Part shown: positions 53,999 to 62,700 of the stretch, in pieces | Numbering within the stretch: the first letter of the stretch is position 1 | Layout of the letters: each line of letters begins with the position of its first letter | Origin: Desulfobacteraceae bacterium | GTDB taxonomy: Bacteria > Desulfobacterota > Desulfobacteria > Desulfobacterales > SKZT01 | Reading direction: 5' to 3' | NCBI GenBank assembly: GCA_011389745.1 | Contig: JAABTQ010000005.1 | Location: forward strand, 80,542-144,541 | Length of the DNA stretch: 64,000 nucleotides | Position numbers and translations under genes: made by a program | Notes under the pieces: model-generated | Databases searched by the model: none | The model's input: only the letters and a program-made list of their open reading frames with translations | Told to the model about the DNA's origin: nothing

Positions 53999-54548
53999 AG
54001 CCCTTCTGGGTAAAATCGGGCAAAAGTTGTCTGATGCCGGGCTGCCATACATGATCATCGGCGGACAAGCTATACTTTTATATGGCTCTCCAAGATTGAC
54101 CAAAGATATTGATATCACGCTCGGAATAAACATTGATGGACTGGAAAGTACTCTGAAGACCGTTAAAGAGATGGGCCTGGAAGTCATTCCCGATAATCCT
54201 GAATCTTTTGTGAAAAAAACATTTGTGCTGCCGACAAAAGAAAGGACCACCGGAATAAGGGTTGACCTGATTTTTTCTTTTTCACCCTATGAAAAACAGG
54301 CAATAGCGCGTGCAAAGCCAGTGTTTTTTAATGATACGGCTGTCATGTTTGCCTTATTGGAAGACGTAATTATCCATAAAATTTTTGCCGGTCGCCCCAG
54401 GGATATCGAAGATGTTGCGACGGTAATGCTCAAGAATCCGGATTATGACAGGGAGTACATTGAACTATGGCTGAAAGAATTCGATCTCGCCATGGAAACG
54501 AACGAATTTATCACACGGTTTGCGGAACTTTGCTGCCAGACCCGATAA
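53991..54548 (+). CDS. Nucleotidyltransferase of the AbiEii/MNT-like toxin superfamily
   Basis: About 185 residues. Polymerase-beta-type nucleotidyltransferase core with GGQAILLYGSPRLTKDIDITLGI (GG then DxD, the metal site), RVDLIFSFSPYEKQAIARA (third carboxylate), and LLEDVIIHKIFAGRPRDIEDVATVM. Members act as toxins that add nucleotides to tRNA or as antitoxins. Start ATG 53991 overlaps the upstream gene; the frame is open from 53949 without support. A two-gene toxin-antitoxin-like module is proposed. Confidence 0.8.
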   Translation: MFKALLGKIGQKLSDAGLPYMIIGGQAILLYGSPRLTKDIDITLGINIDGLESTLKTVKEMGLEVIPDNPESFVKKTFVLPTKERTTGIRVDLIFSFSPYEKQAIARAKPVFFNDTAVMFALLEDVIIHKIFAGRPRDIEDVATVMLKNPDYDREYIELWLKEFDLAMETNEFITRFAELCCQTR

Positions 54549-54585
54549 AGTCTGATGACAAATGGTTATCAGCAAGATCCATTAT

Positions 54586-55749
54586 TTACCTGTTGGCCTT
54601 TCGGATTCCCAGTTGATCCAGAGCGATAATCCATTTGCAGATGCTTGCAGAACCTTCTACCATTGTATAAGTCGGGGCATCCCGATAATACCGGGCCACG
54701 GGATACTCAGTGGAATAGCCGTAAGCGCCCATGATTCTCATGGCATAATTGGCGCATTTGGTAACGGTTTCGCCTGCAAAATATTTGGCCTGGGCAACAT
54801 CCAGGCCGTTGTTTAAATTTCCCCGGTCTTTTTGCCAGGCTGCTTTGTAAACCAGCAAGCGGGCTGCCTTGATTTCCACGGACATCTGAGCGATCATGTC
54901 CTGGTTCATTTGAAACTCACCAATCGATTTTCCAAACTGTTTGCGCTCATTGGCGTATTTTATGACAACATCCAGACATGCCCTGGCCAAACCCACGGCC
55001 CCGGCTGCCGCTGAAAGCCTTGTGTGGTTTAGCGATTCAAACAGTATTTTGGCTCCGTCTCCGGGTTTTCCAAGAATATTCTCCAAAGGAACACGGGTAT
55101 TGGTCAAAAAGATTTCTCCCGTAGGAGAAGAATTTGAGCCCATTTTATTCAAACTGGTGGTTTTTACCCCATTGAATTTTTTCAGTTCTACAACAAATGC
55201 GGAAAGGCCCTTTGAGCTTTTGGACTGGTCTGTATAGGCATAATAGATCATCAGGTCGGCGCAGTCGGCGTTGGAGATCCATGTTTTCGAGCCGTTTAAC
55301 AACCAATGATCCTGGTTGTTTTCCGCCGTTGACGACATAGCCAGAACGTCCGAACCCGCATCGGGCTCGGTAATGGCAAATCCGCCGAGATACTCGGCGC
55401 GAACAAGTTCAGGGATATATTTAATTTTGAGAGTCTCACTTCCATGTTGGCAAATGGTATGGGCTGTACCGATGGTTTGCATGTTGATTTGGACCCTGAG
55501 AGAGCTTGAAGCCCTTGCGATTTCTTCGGTGACAATCATGGCCGCAACCCATCCCATGTTTTCGCCGCCATATTTTTCCGGGATAACCGTTCCGAAAAAC
55601 CCGAGTTCCCCCATAGGTTTGATGACTTCTTCGTATGGAAAATAATGCTGTTCATCCCACTGGTCTGCAAAGGGAGCAATTTTTTTTACAGCAAACTCCC
55701 GCACGGCATTTTTAAGCATCTGAAGCTCTTTAGGCAAGGAGAAGTCCAT
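54586..55749 (-). CDS. Acyl-CoA dehydrogenase, glutaryl-CoA-dehydrogenase-like
   Basis: 387-residue FAD enzyme. FGTVIPEKYGG, FAITEPDAGSDVLAMSSTAE, KTWISNADCADLMIYYA, LSAAAGAVGLARACLDVV, RKQFGKSIGEFQMNQDMIAQM, AGAYGYSTEYPVARYYRDAP and YTMVEGSASICKWIIALDQLG (base Glu365). The EGSA-ICK ending recalls anaerobic glutaryl-CoA and caffeoyl-CoA type dehydrogenases, including the non-decarboxylating enzyme of Desulfococcus. The substrate remains a guess. AGAGAGG precedes the ATG. No ETF or hydratase gene is adjacent. Confidence 0.88.
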   Translation of the reverse strand: MDFSLPKELQMLKNAVREFAVKKIAPFADQWDEQHYFPYEEVIKPMGELGFFGTVIPEKYGGENMGWVAAMIVTEEIARASSSLRVQINMQTIGTAHTICQHGSETLKIKYIPELVRAEYLGGFAITEPDAGSDVLAMSSTAENNQDHWLLNGSKTWISNADCADLMIYYAYTDQSKSSKGLSAFVVELKKFNGVKTTSLNKMGSNSSPTGEIFLTNTRVPLENILGKPGDGAKILFESLNHTRLSAAAGAVGLARACLDVVIKYANERKQFGKSIGEFQMNQDMIAQMSVEIKAARLLVYKAAWQKDRGNLNNGLDVAQAKYFAGETVTKCANYAMRIMGAYGYSTEYPVARYYRDAPTYTMVEGSASICKWIIALDQLGIRKANR

Positions 55750-55900
55750 GAATGCCTCTCTTTTCGATTTTTAACTCTCAAGAATGATGATTTTGCAAAA
55801 AGCCTTTAATAAGATCACTCCGACGAACCCATGGGCGTCAACTTAAAGCCCGTACAATTATTATAGCGTGTCATTCTGAGGAGGCCAACAACAAACTTTA

Positions 55901-57895
55901 TTAAAACTCAGCGGAAACTCCCACCATGAAATTAAATCTTGGTGATGGGTAGAAGGATTCTTCGGTCGGAAATCCGCCTAACACACCATACTCGGAGTAT
56001 TTTTCATTGGTGATGTTATTCAGATTAATAAACGGCGTAAAATTTTTCCATTGATATTTAAGTTTGGCGTTTAAGACAATATAATCATCCTGATCGTCGA
56101 AGTCATTGTTCAAATCCCCGTCAAAAGGGCGTTTACCCACATAGATGCTATTAAGTGCAAGGGTAAGGTTTTTGACAAGTAAATACTCCGCTCCGACATT
56201 AGCTTTGTGTTTGGGAACATTGGGGATTTCCTTGCCTGAAAAATCACCGCTTCTGATCTCAGCATCCGTAAATGAATAGGAGCCTTGCAAATTGAGCTTA
56301 TCGAAACTTTTTGAAAGCGTCAGTTCCGCGCCCTGCCGTCGGGTTTTCCCATCTATATTTTCATTTGCAAAACTCACTGGATTGAAAAATATTTCATCTT
56401 TGGTGTCCAGGAGAAAGAGATTGGCATGAGCAAAAAAACTATCTGAGAAATAATACCGAAGCCCCAACTCATAATCGTCAGAAGTCTGGAGATCCAAATC
56501 CGTGTTGACCGTATTGGTTGTGAAGTTAAAAAATTCATCCAGTACCGGATACCTGAAGCTTTTTGAGTAGCCAAAATAAGCATATGAATTTTGATGAAAG
56601 TTATAGTTTATTCCCGCGTTGTAGAGTTTTTCGTCTGTGGTGACCTTATCCGGCGTACCCGGGTCGAATCGGAATTTTGCACGGTCGTATCTGTACCCGG
56701 CGGAAAGTGCTAGAGAATCAACGGGTTTGAATTCGTCATATATGTAATAGCCGGTATTTTCCTTTTCAAGGTCGAATTTTCCGACGGATTCGAACCCGAA
56801 AAACACCGATGTGTTGGTAATGTCTTCTTTGGCTTTTTCATAATCAAAACCAATGGTCAAACTGTTTTCACGATTGATAATCTTTTCTTTAAAAACCACC
56901 TGGGGGGCAAAAACCACGGTCTTAATATCCGTATCTCCTACAAAGTTACCGCCGGCAAAACTGATATCAAAAACCGATGATCGCTTCCTGTATGAAATAT
57001 CGGCTTTGAAAAGGCTGTTATTGAGGAAATAAATTTCAGGGCCGGCCTTGAAATAATAGTCTTCGACATCCGCGAGATCTTCGGGGTTCAGAGAATCTTT
57101 CCTGGAGACCCCGGCATCAAAATCACTTTTTAAAATGCCTCCTGGAAGCCTGGCGTTGTCTTTGTGGTAATCGCTGCTGAAATTAAAATTCAAACGATCA
57201 CTGAGAAACCAGGTCAGATTGCCCCCAAGGTCCTTGTATTCTGTTTCACTGTTGTCACGGTAGCCGTCGGAGTCAGCGTATCTACCGGACAATGCGTAAG
57301 AAACTTTTCCGGATGTACCGCTTACCGATGCATTGGTGTCAAAGCTGTCATAGCTTCCGGCCATAATTTCCCCATTGACATTAAAGTCGTCTCCTTTCTT
57401 TGTGATGATGTTGATTACACCACCGGATGCATTATCACCGTATAGAACACTTCCACGTCCGCCTCGTATGATTTCGATTCGTTCCACACGGTCGAGGGAA
57501 ATCAGTGACCAATCCATGCCGCTCAAATCGGGCTGGTTGACACGCCGGCCATCCACAAGAACCAGTGTGTTTGTTTTCGCTGCAGCCCCGAAACCCCTCA
57601 GATCCACGGAAAAAGATCTTTTATTACCGGTAATATCGTTCACATGGACACCCGCCTGGGATCGAAGAAGGTCCGGAATATTTCTGGCGGTTGAATTTTT
57701 GATATTCTCGGTGGTGATGACCGTCACATTGGCAGGGACGGTCTTAATTTCTTCCTGAAAGCGTGAAGCTGTGACAACGACATCTTCCAGATTGACGGTT
57801 TCCGGGGCCTGGTCTTTTTGTGACACGAGAGGGGTTTGAGCGTAAACCGGCATGGCAATCATAAATAAAAAAAAAGCTTTTCCTAAGATTTTCAT
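55901..57895 (-). CDS. btuB: TonB-dependent outer-membrane receptor, BtuB-like
   Basis: 664 residues. Signal peptide 1-19 (VYA-Q), TonB-box region EDVVVTASRF at 37-46, then the plug domain (VPANVTVITTENIKNSTARNIPDLLRSQAGVHV to GVINIITKKG) and a 22-stranded barrel ending in FNFMVGVSAEF with the terminal Phe for outer-membrane insertion. ATG 57895 has GGAGG. The upstream cobalamin riboswitch identifies the ligand as a corrinoid. No BtuCDF or TonB genes are in the window. Confidence 0.92.
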   Translation of the reverse strand: MKILGKAFFLFMIAMPVYAQTPLVSQKDQAPETVNLEDVVVTASRFQEEIKTVPANVTVITTENIKNSTARNIPDLLRSQAGVHVNDITGNKRSFSVDLRGFGAAAKTNTLVLVDGRRVNQPDLSGMDWSLISLDRVERIEIIRGGRGSVLYGDNASGGVINIITKKGDDFNVNGEIMAGSYDSFDTNASVSGTSGKVSYALSGRYADSDGYRDNSETEYKDLGGNLTWFLSDRLNFNFSSDYHKDNARLPGGILKSDFDAGVSRKDSLNPEDLADVEDYYFKAGPEIYFLNNSLFKADISYRKRSSVFDISFAGGNFVGDTDIKTVVFAPQVVFKEKIINRENSLTIGFDYEKAKEDITNTSVFFGFESVGKFDLEKENTGYYIYDEFKPVDSLALSAGYRYDRAKFRFDPGTPDKVTTDEKLYNAGINYNFHQNSYAYFGYSKSFRYPVLDEFFNFTTNTVNTDLDLQTSDDYELGLRYYFSDSFFAHANLFLLDTKDEIFFNPVSFANENIDGKTRRQGAELTLSKSFDKLNLQGSYSFTDAEIRSGDFSGKEIPNVPKHKANVGAEYLLVKNLTLALNSIYVGKRPFDGDLNNDFDDQDDYIVLNAKLKYQWKNFTPFINLNNITNEKYSEYGVLGGFPTEESFYPSPRFNFMVGVSAEF

Positions 57896-57972
57896 GACTT
57901 TTCCTCCAAGGTTTCGATGATGTCCCAAATCGATCGGGCATCAAAAATGATTGGAAATTCCGGGGCATAAAA

Positions 57973-58004
57973 AAACCCCGAATCTCAAGAGAGATCCGGG
58001 GTTT
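57973..58004 (-). terminator. Intrinsic terminator between cobalamin riboswitch and btuB
   Basis: AAACCCCG.ATCTC pairs with GAGATCCGGGGTTT with a single mismatch and a 4-nt loop. On the minus strand it is followed by a run of T. Placed after the aptamer and before the btuB ribosome site, it is the expected expression platform: cobalamin binding favours termination. Confidence 0.85.
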
Positions 58005-58059
58005 CCCTTTTTTACCGCGTGATCTGAATGCTTCCAGGACTGCCGCGAAATGGTCGCAA

Positions 58060-58222
58060 ACTGTTCGGACAGGTCTTCTGACTTGCGGATCATCCTACAG
58101 GCCGCGCCTTCCCATTTGCATAAAACAAACAGTGGCCTTCATGCGGCTTTCGTCCACGCTCACAGCGACGGGCTCGCTCCCGACTTACACGGGATTCCCT
58201 ATTAAGCTCCTAAAAGCATCCA
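58060..58222 (-). ncRNA. Cobalamin riboswitch
   Basis: On the minus strand the conserved order is present: GGGAA.CC.GTGTAAGTC, GGGAGCGAGCCCG, GCCACTG near the middle, GGGAAGGCGCGGC, and AGTCAGAAGACCTG at the end. Binds adenosylcobalamin or a related corrinoid to control the TonB receptor gene, through the terminator 60 nt downstream. Confidence 0.92.
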
Positions 58223-58355
58223 AACAATAAATGACACCTATATAAAATAAAATGTAATGTCAATAGGTTTTCTAAGTGCAACGACTCATTTCTTGACACG
58301 CATGGACAATTTTGACATACTCTCGCGTATTAACAGCGACGTTTTGATATGTAAG

Positions 58356-58423
58356 TAGCAGCTGAACAAAAACTCCCCTTCCCCGCCGGGAAAGGGAATA
58401 AAGGACCTTTTGTTCAGCCGCTA
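58356..58423. repeat. 68-bp element with 16-bp inverted ends
   Basis: TAGCAGCTGAACAAAA (58356-58371) and TTTTGTTCAGCCGCTA (58408-58423) are inverted copies with one mismatch. Inside lies a second stem, CCCCTTCCC-gcc-GGGAAAGGG. It sits in the 260-bp space before the aldolase gene, where no ORF is supported; it may be a small mobile element or a leader hairpin. Confidence 0.65.
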
Positions 58424-58491
58424 TTTAACAACGGGTTTCATATTATAAAGGGTATATCATTCATTCCGGACAGAAAAGGAGGTTTGCGAAC

Positions 58492-59766
58492 ATGACAACT
58501 TTTGATAAAGCGTTGGCTATCGGCCGTGCCCCAAATGTCGTCAAATTATTTCCCAACTCCAGGGCATTGCTTGTGAGTGGAAAATTTATCGATCTGGCTA
58601 TGCTAAAAAAGGGAAACGCTATCTGCATCGCTACCAATGGTCGAAACCAGTTTGTTATCCGGGGAGCATTGAAAGCCGCTCAACGGGCCAACTCGGCGCT
58701 GATTGTGGAAATTGCACGATCCGAAGGTGGTACCGGGGCTTATTGTGCGGTCAACTTATGGAACATTGCCCGCCAGGTGGATTCAATTTGCAATGAATTG
58801 AACATCACCGTGCCGGTTGCTGTTCATGCGGACCATTACGGTATCAAAAAGGAATCGGATATTGCTCCTGCAAAAGCTGAAATTCCCTCTCTTTTCGATG
58901 CAGGTATTACCTCCATTGCTATCGACGCTTCCCACATGCCCGATGACCAGAACCTGCTGGCAAGCATCGCCATCATCAAGACTGTTGTTCCGGATTGGGC
59001 GGGACTTGAAACCGAGGTTGGTGAAATCAAGGGCAAAGAAGGGCTTTCCACTGTTGCAGAAGCCCTTTTTCTGATTCAGGGGTTAAATGCACACGATATT
59101 TTTCCCAACTGGATCGCTCTCAACAATGGAACCACCCATGGCATCCAGGCAAGTGATCAGGGTATCAGCGTGGAATTGACCTCGGATATTCACATTGCCC
59201 TTGAAAAATACAAGGTCTCAGGTGCTCAGCATGGCACATCCGGTAACAATTCCGACCGGCTCCGGGAAATCGCTCAAAAAACCCGAACCACCAAAGCCAA
59301 TGTAGCTACAGCGCTTCAGATGATCTCGTGGGGGCTGGAAGTCAACGACTACGGCAACGCCATTCTCGACAGTGATGGCAATTTTATCAAGGTCAAGGGA
59401 GAAGGCGCATCCGAAAGTGTTTGGCAGGAAATGATTCAATACGCACAAGAAAAAGGTTGGAAAGGCGGCAATTTTAAAAAACTGAACCTTCCGTTTGAAA
59501 ACAAACTTTTGGCCCAACCGAAAAAAATTCGCGACCGGATGGCAGAGCGTGTGGAATCCTTTGCTTATTCCATGATGGTTGACGTTTTCAATGCCCAAGA
59601 CACGGCAGACATTGCCATTGATCTCATTTTTCAGGCGGGAAATCATAACCCCGGTCCCAAAGCTTCCCGCATCGAAGATCCGTCCGAATGGACCAAAGAA
59701 AAAATTATGGAGCGGGCAAAGCAGTTCTCTAACGTTAAGGGTCCAGCCGGAAATTATGATGATTGA
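58492..59766 (+). CDS. Class II fructose-bisphosphate aldolase-family protein
   Basis: 424 residues. Zinc aldolase fold with VHADHYGIKK (His112-Asp114-His115 region), SLFDAGITSIAIDASHMPDDQN, ETEVGEIKGKEG, ALNNGTTHGI and SGAQHGTSGNNSDRL, corresponding to the metal and phosphate-binding loops. It is about 80 residues longer than typical E. coli-type enzymes, with a C-terminal helical extension (KIRDRMAERVESFAYSMMVDVFNAQDTADIAIDLIF). Likely cleaves or makes a ketose bisphosphate in gluconeogenesis/glycolysis. AAAGGAGG precedes the ATG. Confidence 0.85.
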   Translation: MTTFDKALAIGRAPNVVKLFPNSRALLVSGKFIDLAMLKKGNAICIATNGRNQFVIRGALKAAQRANSALIVEIARSEGGTGAYCAVNLWNIARQVDSICNELNITVPVAVHADHYGIKKESDIAPAKAEIPSLFDAGITSIAIDASHMPDDQNLLASIAIIKTVVPDWAGLETEVGEIKGKEGLSTVAEALFLIQGLNAHDIFPNWIALNNGTTHGIQASDQGISVELTSDIHIALEKYKVSGAQHGTSGNNSDRLREIAQKTRTTKANVATALQMISWGLEVNDYGNAILDSDGNFIKVKGEGASESVWQEMIQYAQEKGWKGGNFKKLNLPFENKLLAQPKKIRDRMAERVESFAYSMMVDVFNAQDTADIAIDLIFQAGNHNPGPKASRIEDPSEWTKEKIMERAKQFSNVKGPAGNYDD

Positions 59767-59768
59767 GA

Positions 59769-60470
59769 TTATGGCATTTTTCCCAGTGGAAGCAAATACA
59801 GGGGCAACTCAGAGTTATTGAGCTGGAGAATTTTGCGTACCTGATCTTCTTTGAAAGCCCCGACCGGAACCACCCCGATTTGCCGCGTAACAGCCTGGAG
59901 ACAAACGTTTTGTGCGGCATGCCCGGCTTCCATCATCATATACTGAATTCCTCGCTGTCCGTATTTTCCCGTAATCCGGGAGGAAATACCGGTAAGAATC
60001 ATTACAGCCGGTGCCTCCCGGACACAACCTTGCCCGAGTGCTGCTGCTGATAGCTGACCGCGAAGATCCCCGCTTCTGATAAGAGTCAAATCATGTTGTT
60101 GCGGAAGATATTGATAAATACCTTCCTTTAGTCCGGAGACTTTACCACTGACAATATAAACCTCAAGAGGATACAAAGCCCCTGCTGAGGGAGCCGTCCG
60201 AAACCCATTACGGGAATTGATCCCCTGAGCCGCCCACAACAATTGGGCGATGTCTTCCATAGAAAGCGGTTCCGGTGCATATGACCGGACAGAACGGCGC
60301 TGCGATAAAGCGGTTTCCACAGACATATCTCCTGCTTTTACAGGAGCAGGTAATGAAATGGATTGATTTGATATTCGGGAGTCCATGGCATCTCCTTTTT
60401 GCTGATTGCAGAACAGACTGCCGGCAAAAATCAACATTGCCGTTATGCCTATCAACCAGGTCCGGTTCAT
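59769..60470 (-). CDS. SagB-type nitroreductase family protein, exported or anchored
   Basis: 233 residues. N-terminal hydrophobic segment (LIGITAMLIFAGSLFC) suggests membrane anchoring or periplasmic location. The SagB/ThcOx-type FMN domain follows: LSQRRSVRSYAPEPLSMEDIAQLLWAAQGINSR, FRTAPSAGALYPLEVYIV, and the C-terminal GHAAQNVCLQAVTRQIGVVPVGAF. Family members oxidise or reduce peptides and small molecules; no azoline-peptide cluster is nearby, so a general reductase role is likelier. Convergent with the aldolase gene, 2 bp gap; GAGGAGG at its start. Confidence 0.87.
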   Translation of the reverse strand: MNRTWLIGITAMLIFAGSLFCNQQKGDAMDSRISNQSISLPAPVKAGDMSVETALSQRRSVRSYAPEPLSMEDIAQLLWAAQGINSRNGFRTAPSAGALYPLEVYIVSGKVSGLKEGIYQYLPQQHDLTLIRSGDLRGQLSAAALGQGCVREAPAVMILTGISSRITGKYGQRGIQYMMMEAGHAAQNVCLQAVTRQIGVVPVGAFKEDQVRKILQLNNSELPLYLLPLGKMP

Positions 60471-60508
60471 GATTACCTCCTCAAATGATGATTATCGATT
60501 CAGATTAA

Positions 60509-61591
60509 TTAAAGGATCTTTTCAATAATCGCTAAAGCTTTTTCAACCAAATTTTTATCCGCTTGCGAACCCATGTGGCCCAACCGAAAAACCTTGTTTT
60601 CCATAGGGCCTAAACTTCCACCCACCACCAGTCCATGTTTGCGAAGACGGGCATCAAATTCAGGCCAGGTATTTCCGGATGGAACATTCACAGCGGTTAC
60701 CGTAGGTGATGGGATCGCATTTGCAGATGGAAAAAGTGTCAATCCCATCTGAACTAATTTATCCCGGCAAAATTCAGCCACATGCTGGTGCCGCTCAAAA
60801 CATCGGGTAAGCCCTTCATTCAGTATTCGTTCTGCTCCGCTATTTAGCGCCGCAATTCCATACCAGTCAGGAGTGTATGGAAAATATTTTCTGTTTTGGG
60901 CAAAGTGGAAAGGTTTCAATGCATCATAACCCGCGTAATCGACTTGTTCAATAATATCCCAGGCCGCATCGCTCACACTCAAAAAGCAGGTACTGGGAGG
61001 TGCTGACAGGCATTTTTGTGAACCTCCCAGGCATAAATCGATTTGATTTTGGTCTGCCTGGACAGGTGCTCCTCCGACGCTGGAGACTGCATCCACATAA
61101 AAAAGCGGAATATGGAGGTCATTTTTGAGTTTGCCCAATTCTGCCAATGGATTGAGTGTTCCAGAAGGTGTTTCGCAGTGAACCGCAGTAATCATCCTGG
61201 GTTTGAATGTTTCCATGGCGGTTTCGATCCTTGCCAAATCCCCGATGGTTTCATTATAATCCCAGTTGACAGCCTTGACTTCTGCTCCAATGGATGCCGC
61301 CATCTCTCCGATTCCACGGCCGAATACTCCCGTGCCGATGGCAAGAACACGATCTGCCGGGTGAAGACAACTTTTTAGTGCGCCCCATAGTGCTAACATA
61401 GCTTCTCCGGACTGGATGACCACTGAGTTTTTCGTTCCGAATATTATTTGTAAATTGGCTTCGGCTTTTGCATAAAGTTCTAAAAATTCAGGTTCAAAAT
61501 CTCCGGAACCATAATCGGTCAGGTATACCTTTCTGATTTCCTCAGGCACACTCACAGGTCCCGGCACCATGGAAAGGGGGTATGTTTGCAT
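60509..61591 (-). CDS. Class V aminotransferase (serine/alanine-glyoxylate type)
   Basis: 360 residues, PLP-dependent. It opens with MVPGPVSVPEEI, the usual start of serine-pyruvate/alanine-glyoxylate aminotransferases. The cofactor-binding Asp is in FYVDAVSSVGG and the PLP Lys, near residue 190, in CLGGSQKCLSAPP. The C-terminal substrate Arg is in VFRLGHMG. Also resembles archaeal phosphoserine or aspartate aminotransferase variants; the amino donor is not predictable. GGAG precedes the ATG at 7 bp. Confidence 0.88.
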   Translation of the reverse strand: MQTYPLSMVPGPVSVPEEIRKVYLTDYGSGDFEPEFLELYAKAEANLQIIFGTKNSVVIQSGEAMLALWGALKSCLHPADRVLAIGTGVFGRGIGEMAASIGAEVKAVNWDYNETIGDLARIETAMETFKPRMITAVHCETPSGTLNPLAELGKLKNDLHIPLFYVDAVSSVGGAPVQADQNQIDLCLGGSQKCLSAPPSTCFLSVSDAAWDIIEQVDYAGYDALKPFHFAQNRKYFPYTPDWYGIAALNSGAERILNEGLTRCFERHQHVAEFCRDKLVQMGLTLFPSANAIPSPTVTAVNVPSGNTWPEFDARLRKHGLVVGGSLGPMENKVFRLGHMGSQADKNLVEKALAIIEKIL

Positions 61592-61651
61592 GGGTACACT
61601 CCATAGTCCTTATTCGAGTGCTAAGCCTTGCTTTGCACTCCATGTTGCTTA

Positions 61652-61810
61652 CTCGAAAGCCCAAGGTTCTCCGTCATGCCGGACTTGATCCGGCATCCGG
61701 AACAACCAGCTTCTGAATCCACCTGGATAGCGCTGAAATGCTTCACTTCGTGCCCGGCCTCCGCCGGAATGACGATACAAAAAGATCGAAAAGATCGATA
61801 ATGATTGATA
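61652..61810 (-). repeat. Dispersed palindromic repeat, copy B (inverted)
   Basis: Reverse-oriented relative of the element at 33979-34103, sharing the ATCAATCATTATCGATC end, GTCATTCCGGC, CCAGGTGGATTCA and the GATGCCGGATCAAGTCCGGCATGACGG core. About 34 bp longer, mainly an insertion with GAAGTGAAGCATTTCAG. The region 61592-61992 contains no supportable gene. Confidence 0.85.
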
Positions 61811-61992
61811 TTTGTGATTGAAATAGGCAAATCCAGTTATTTTGTCAACTGATTTGATCGAATAAGGAAGGCTGAGCTTGACACAAACACATTGTTATGC
61901 TCTTTTTGATATTGCGGGCTGGACTCATATGGATAAAGATTAAAAAAACCGGATTATCAAACGTCATGAGAATGTTTGAAAAAGGAATGAAA

Positions 61993-62388
61993 ATGCCGAA
62001 AAAATCAAAAAATCTGGCAATCAAGTCTAAGATTTGGATCGAGGATGAAAAAGGAGGAATGGTATTCGGTCTTGGCCGCTTGCGTATACTGGGAGCCATT
62101 GAAAACTACGGTTCTATTCTCGCTGCATCCAAGTCTTTAAATATGAGTTACCGGGCAGCCTGGGGCAAAATCAAGACTACCGAGCAACGTTTGGGAAAGC
62201 CTCTTCTGACCCGTCAGGTAGGCGGTGTTTCAGGTGGTGGTTCCCAGTTGACACCTTTTGCCAAAGCATTGGTCAAAAAATTTGAATATCTCCAATCTCT
62301 TGTGGAAACAGAGGTCGACCTGTTTTTTGAGGAGCATTTCAATGTCGAGGTTGATGACCAAAGGGATTCAATTGATCATAAATTATAA
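61993..62388 (+). CDS. ModE-like single-domain transcriptional regulator
   Basis: About 131 residues. Winged helix-turn-helix of ModE/LysR type: IEDEKGGMVFGLGRLRILGAIENYGSILAASKSLNMSYRAAWGKIKTTEQRLGKPLLTRQVGGVSGGGSQLTPFAKALV. The molybdate-binding MOP domains of E. coli ModE are absent, as in DNA-binding-only family members. AAGGA lies 6 bp before ATG 61993; several upstream in-frame ATGs lack support. It lies 312 bp upstream of an AOR gene on the same strand and is a likely molybdate/tungstate-linked regulator of it. Confidence 0.88.
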   Translation: MPKKSKNLAIKSKIWIEDEKGGMVFGLGRLRILGAIENYGSILAASKSLNMSYRAAWGKIKTTEQRLGKPLLTRQVGGVSGGGSQLTPFAKALVKKFEYLQSLVETEVDLFFEEHFNVEVDDQRDSIDHKL

Positions 62389-62560
62389 CAGCTCCCACAG
62401 GAACCTGACCCATTAAAAACGTGCCGGAATGAAGCCAACATGCTTACTGTTTTGCAACATCGGGATAAACTTCCAATTGATGCTTTTGAGCGGCAACTTG
62501 GAGCCATTATCAGTTATGCCAAGATCTGCATAACGTACTATAATCTTTGGATTTTTTTTA

Positions 62561-62590
62561 TTGACATGCCCTAAGAAAAAAGCATATGAT
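62561..62590 (+). promoter_or_regulatory. Sigma-70-type promoter of the second AOR gene
   Basis: TTGACA (62561-62566), an 18-bp spacer and TATGAT (62585-62590), giving a leader of roughly 100 nt. The rest of 62389-62700 contains no supportable ORF. Confidence 0.65.
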
Positions 62591-62625
62591 AAGTTGTTTT
62601 GCATAAATGTTGCCTTCCAAATTAT

Positions 62626-62638
62626 ATCATTAAATGAT
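62626..62638. promoter_or_regulatory. Palindrome just downstream of the AOR promoter
   Basis: ATCATT-A-AATGAT, perfect 6-bp arms, about 30 bp past the predicted transcription start. A possible operator for the neighbouring ModE-like protein; not tested against any known ModE site. Confidence 0.35.
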
Positions 62639-62700
62639 CATCAGGTAATTTAACTGCGGATTTTATAAAATCCAATATCAGCATAAGGAGGAAAATTTAC

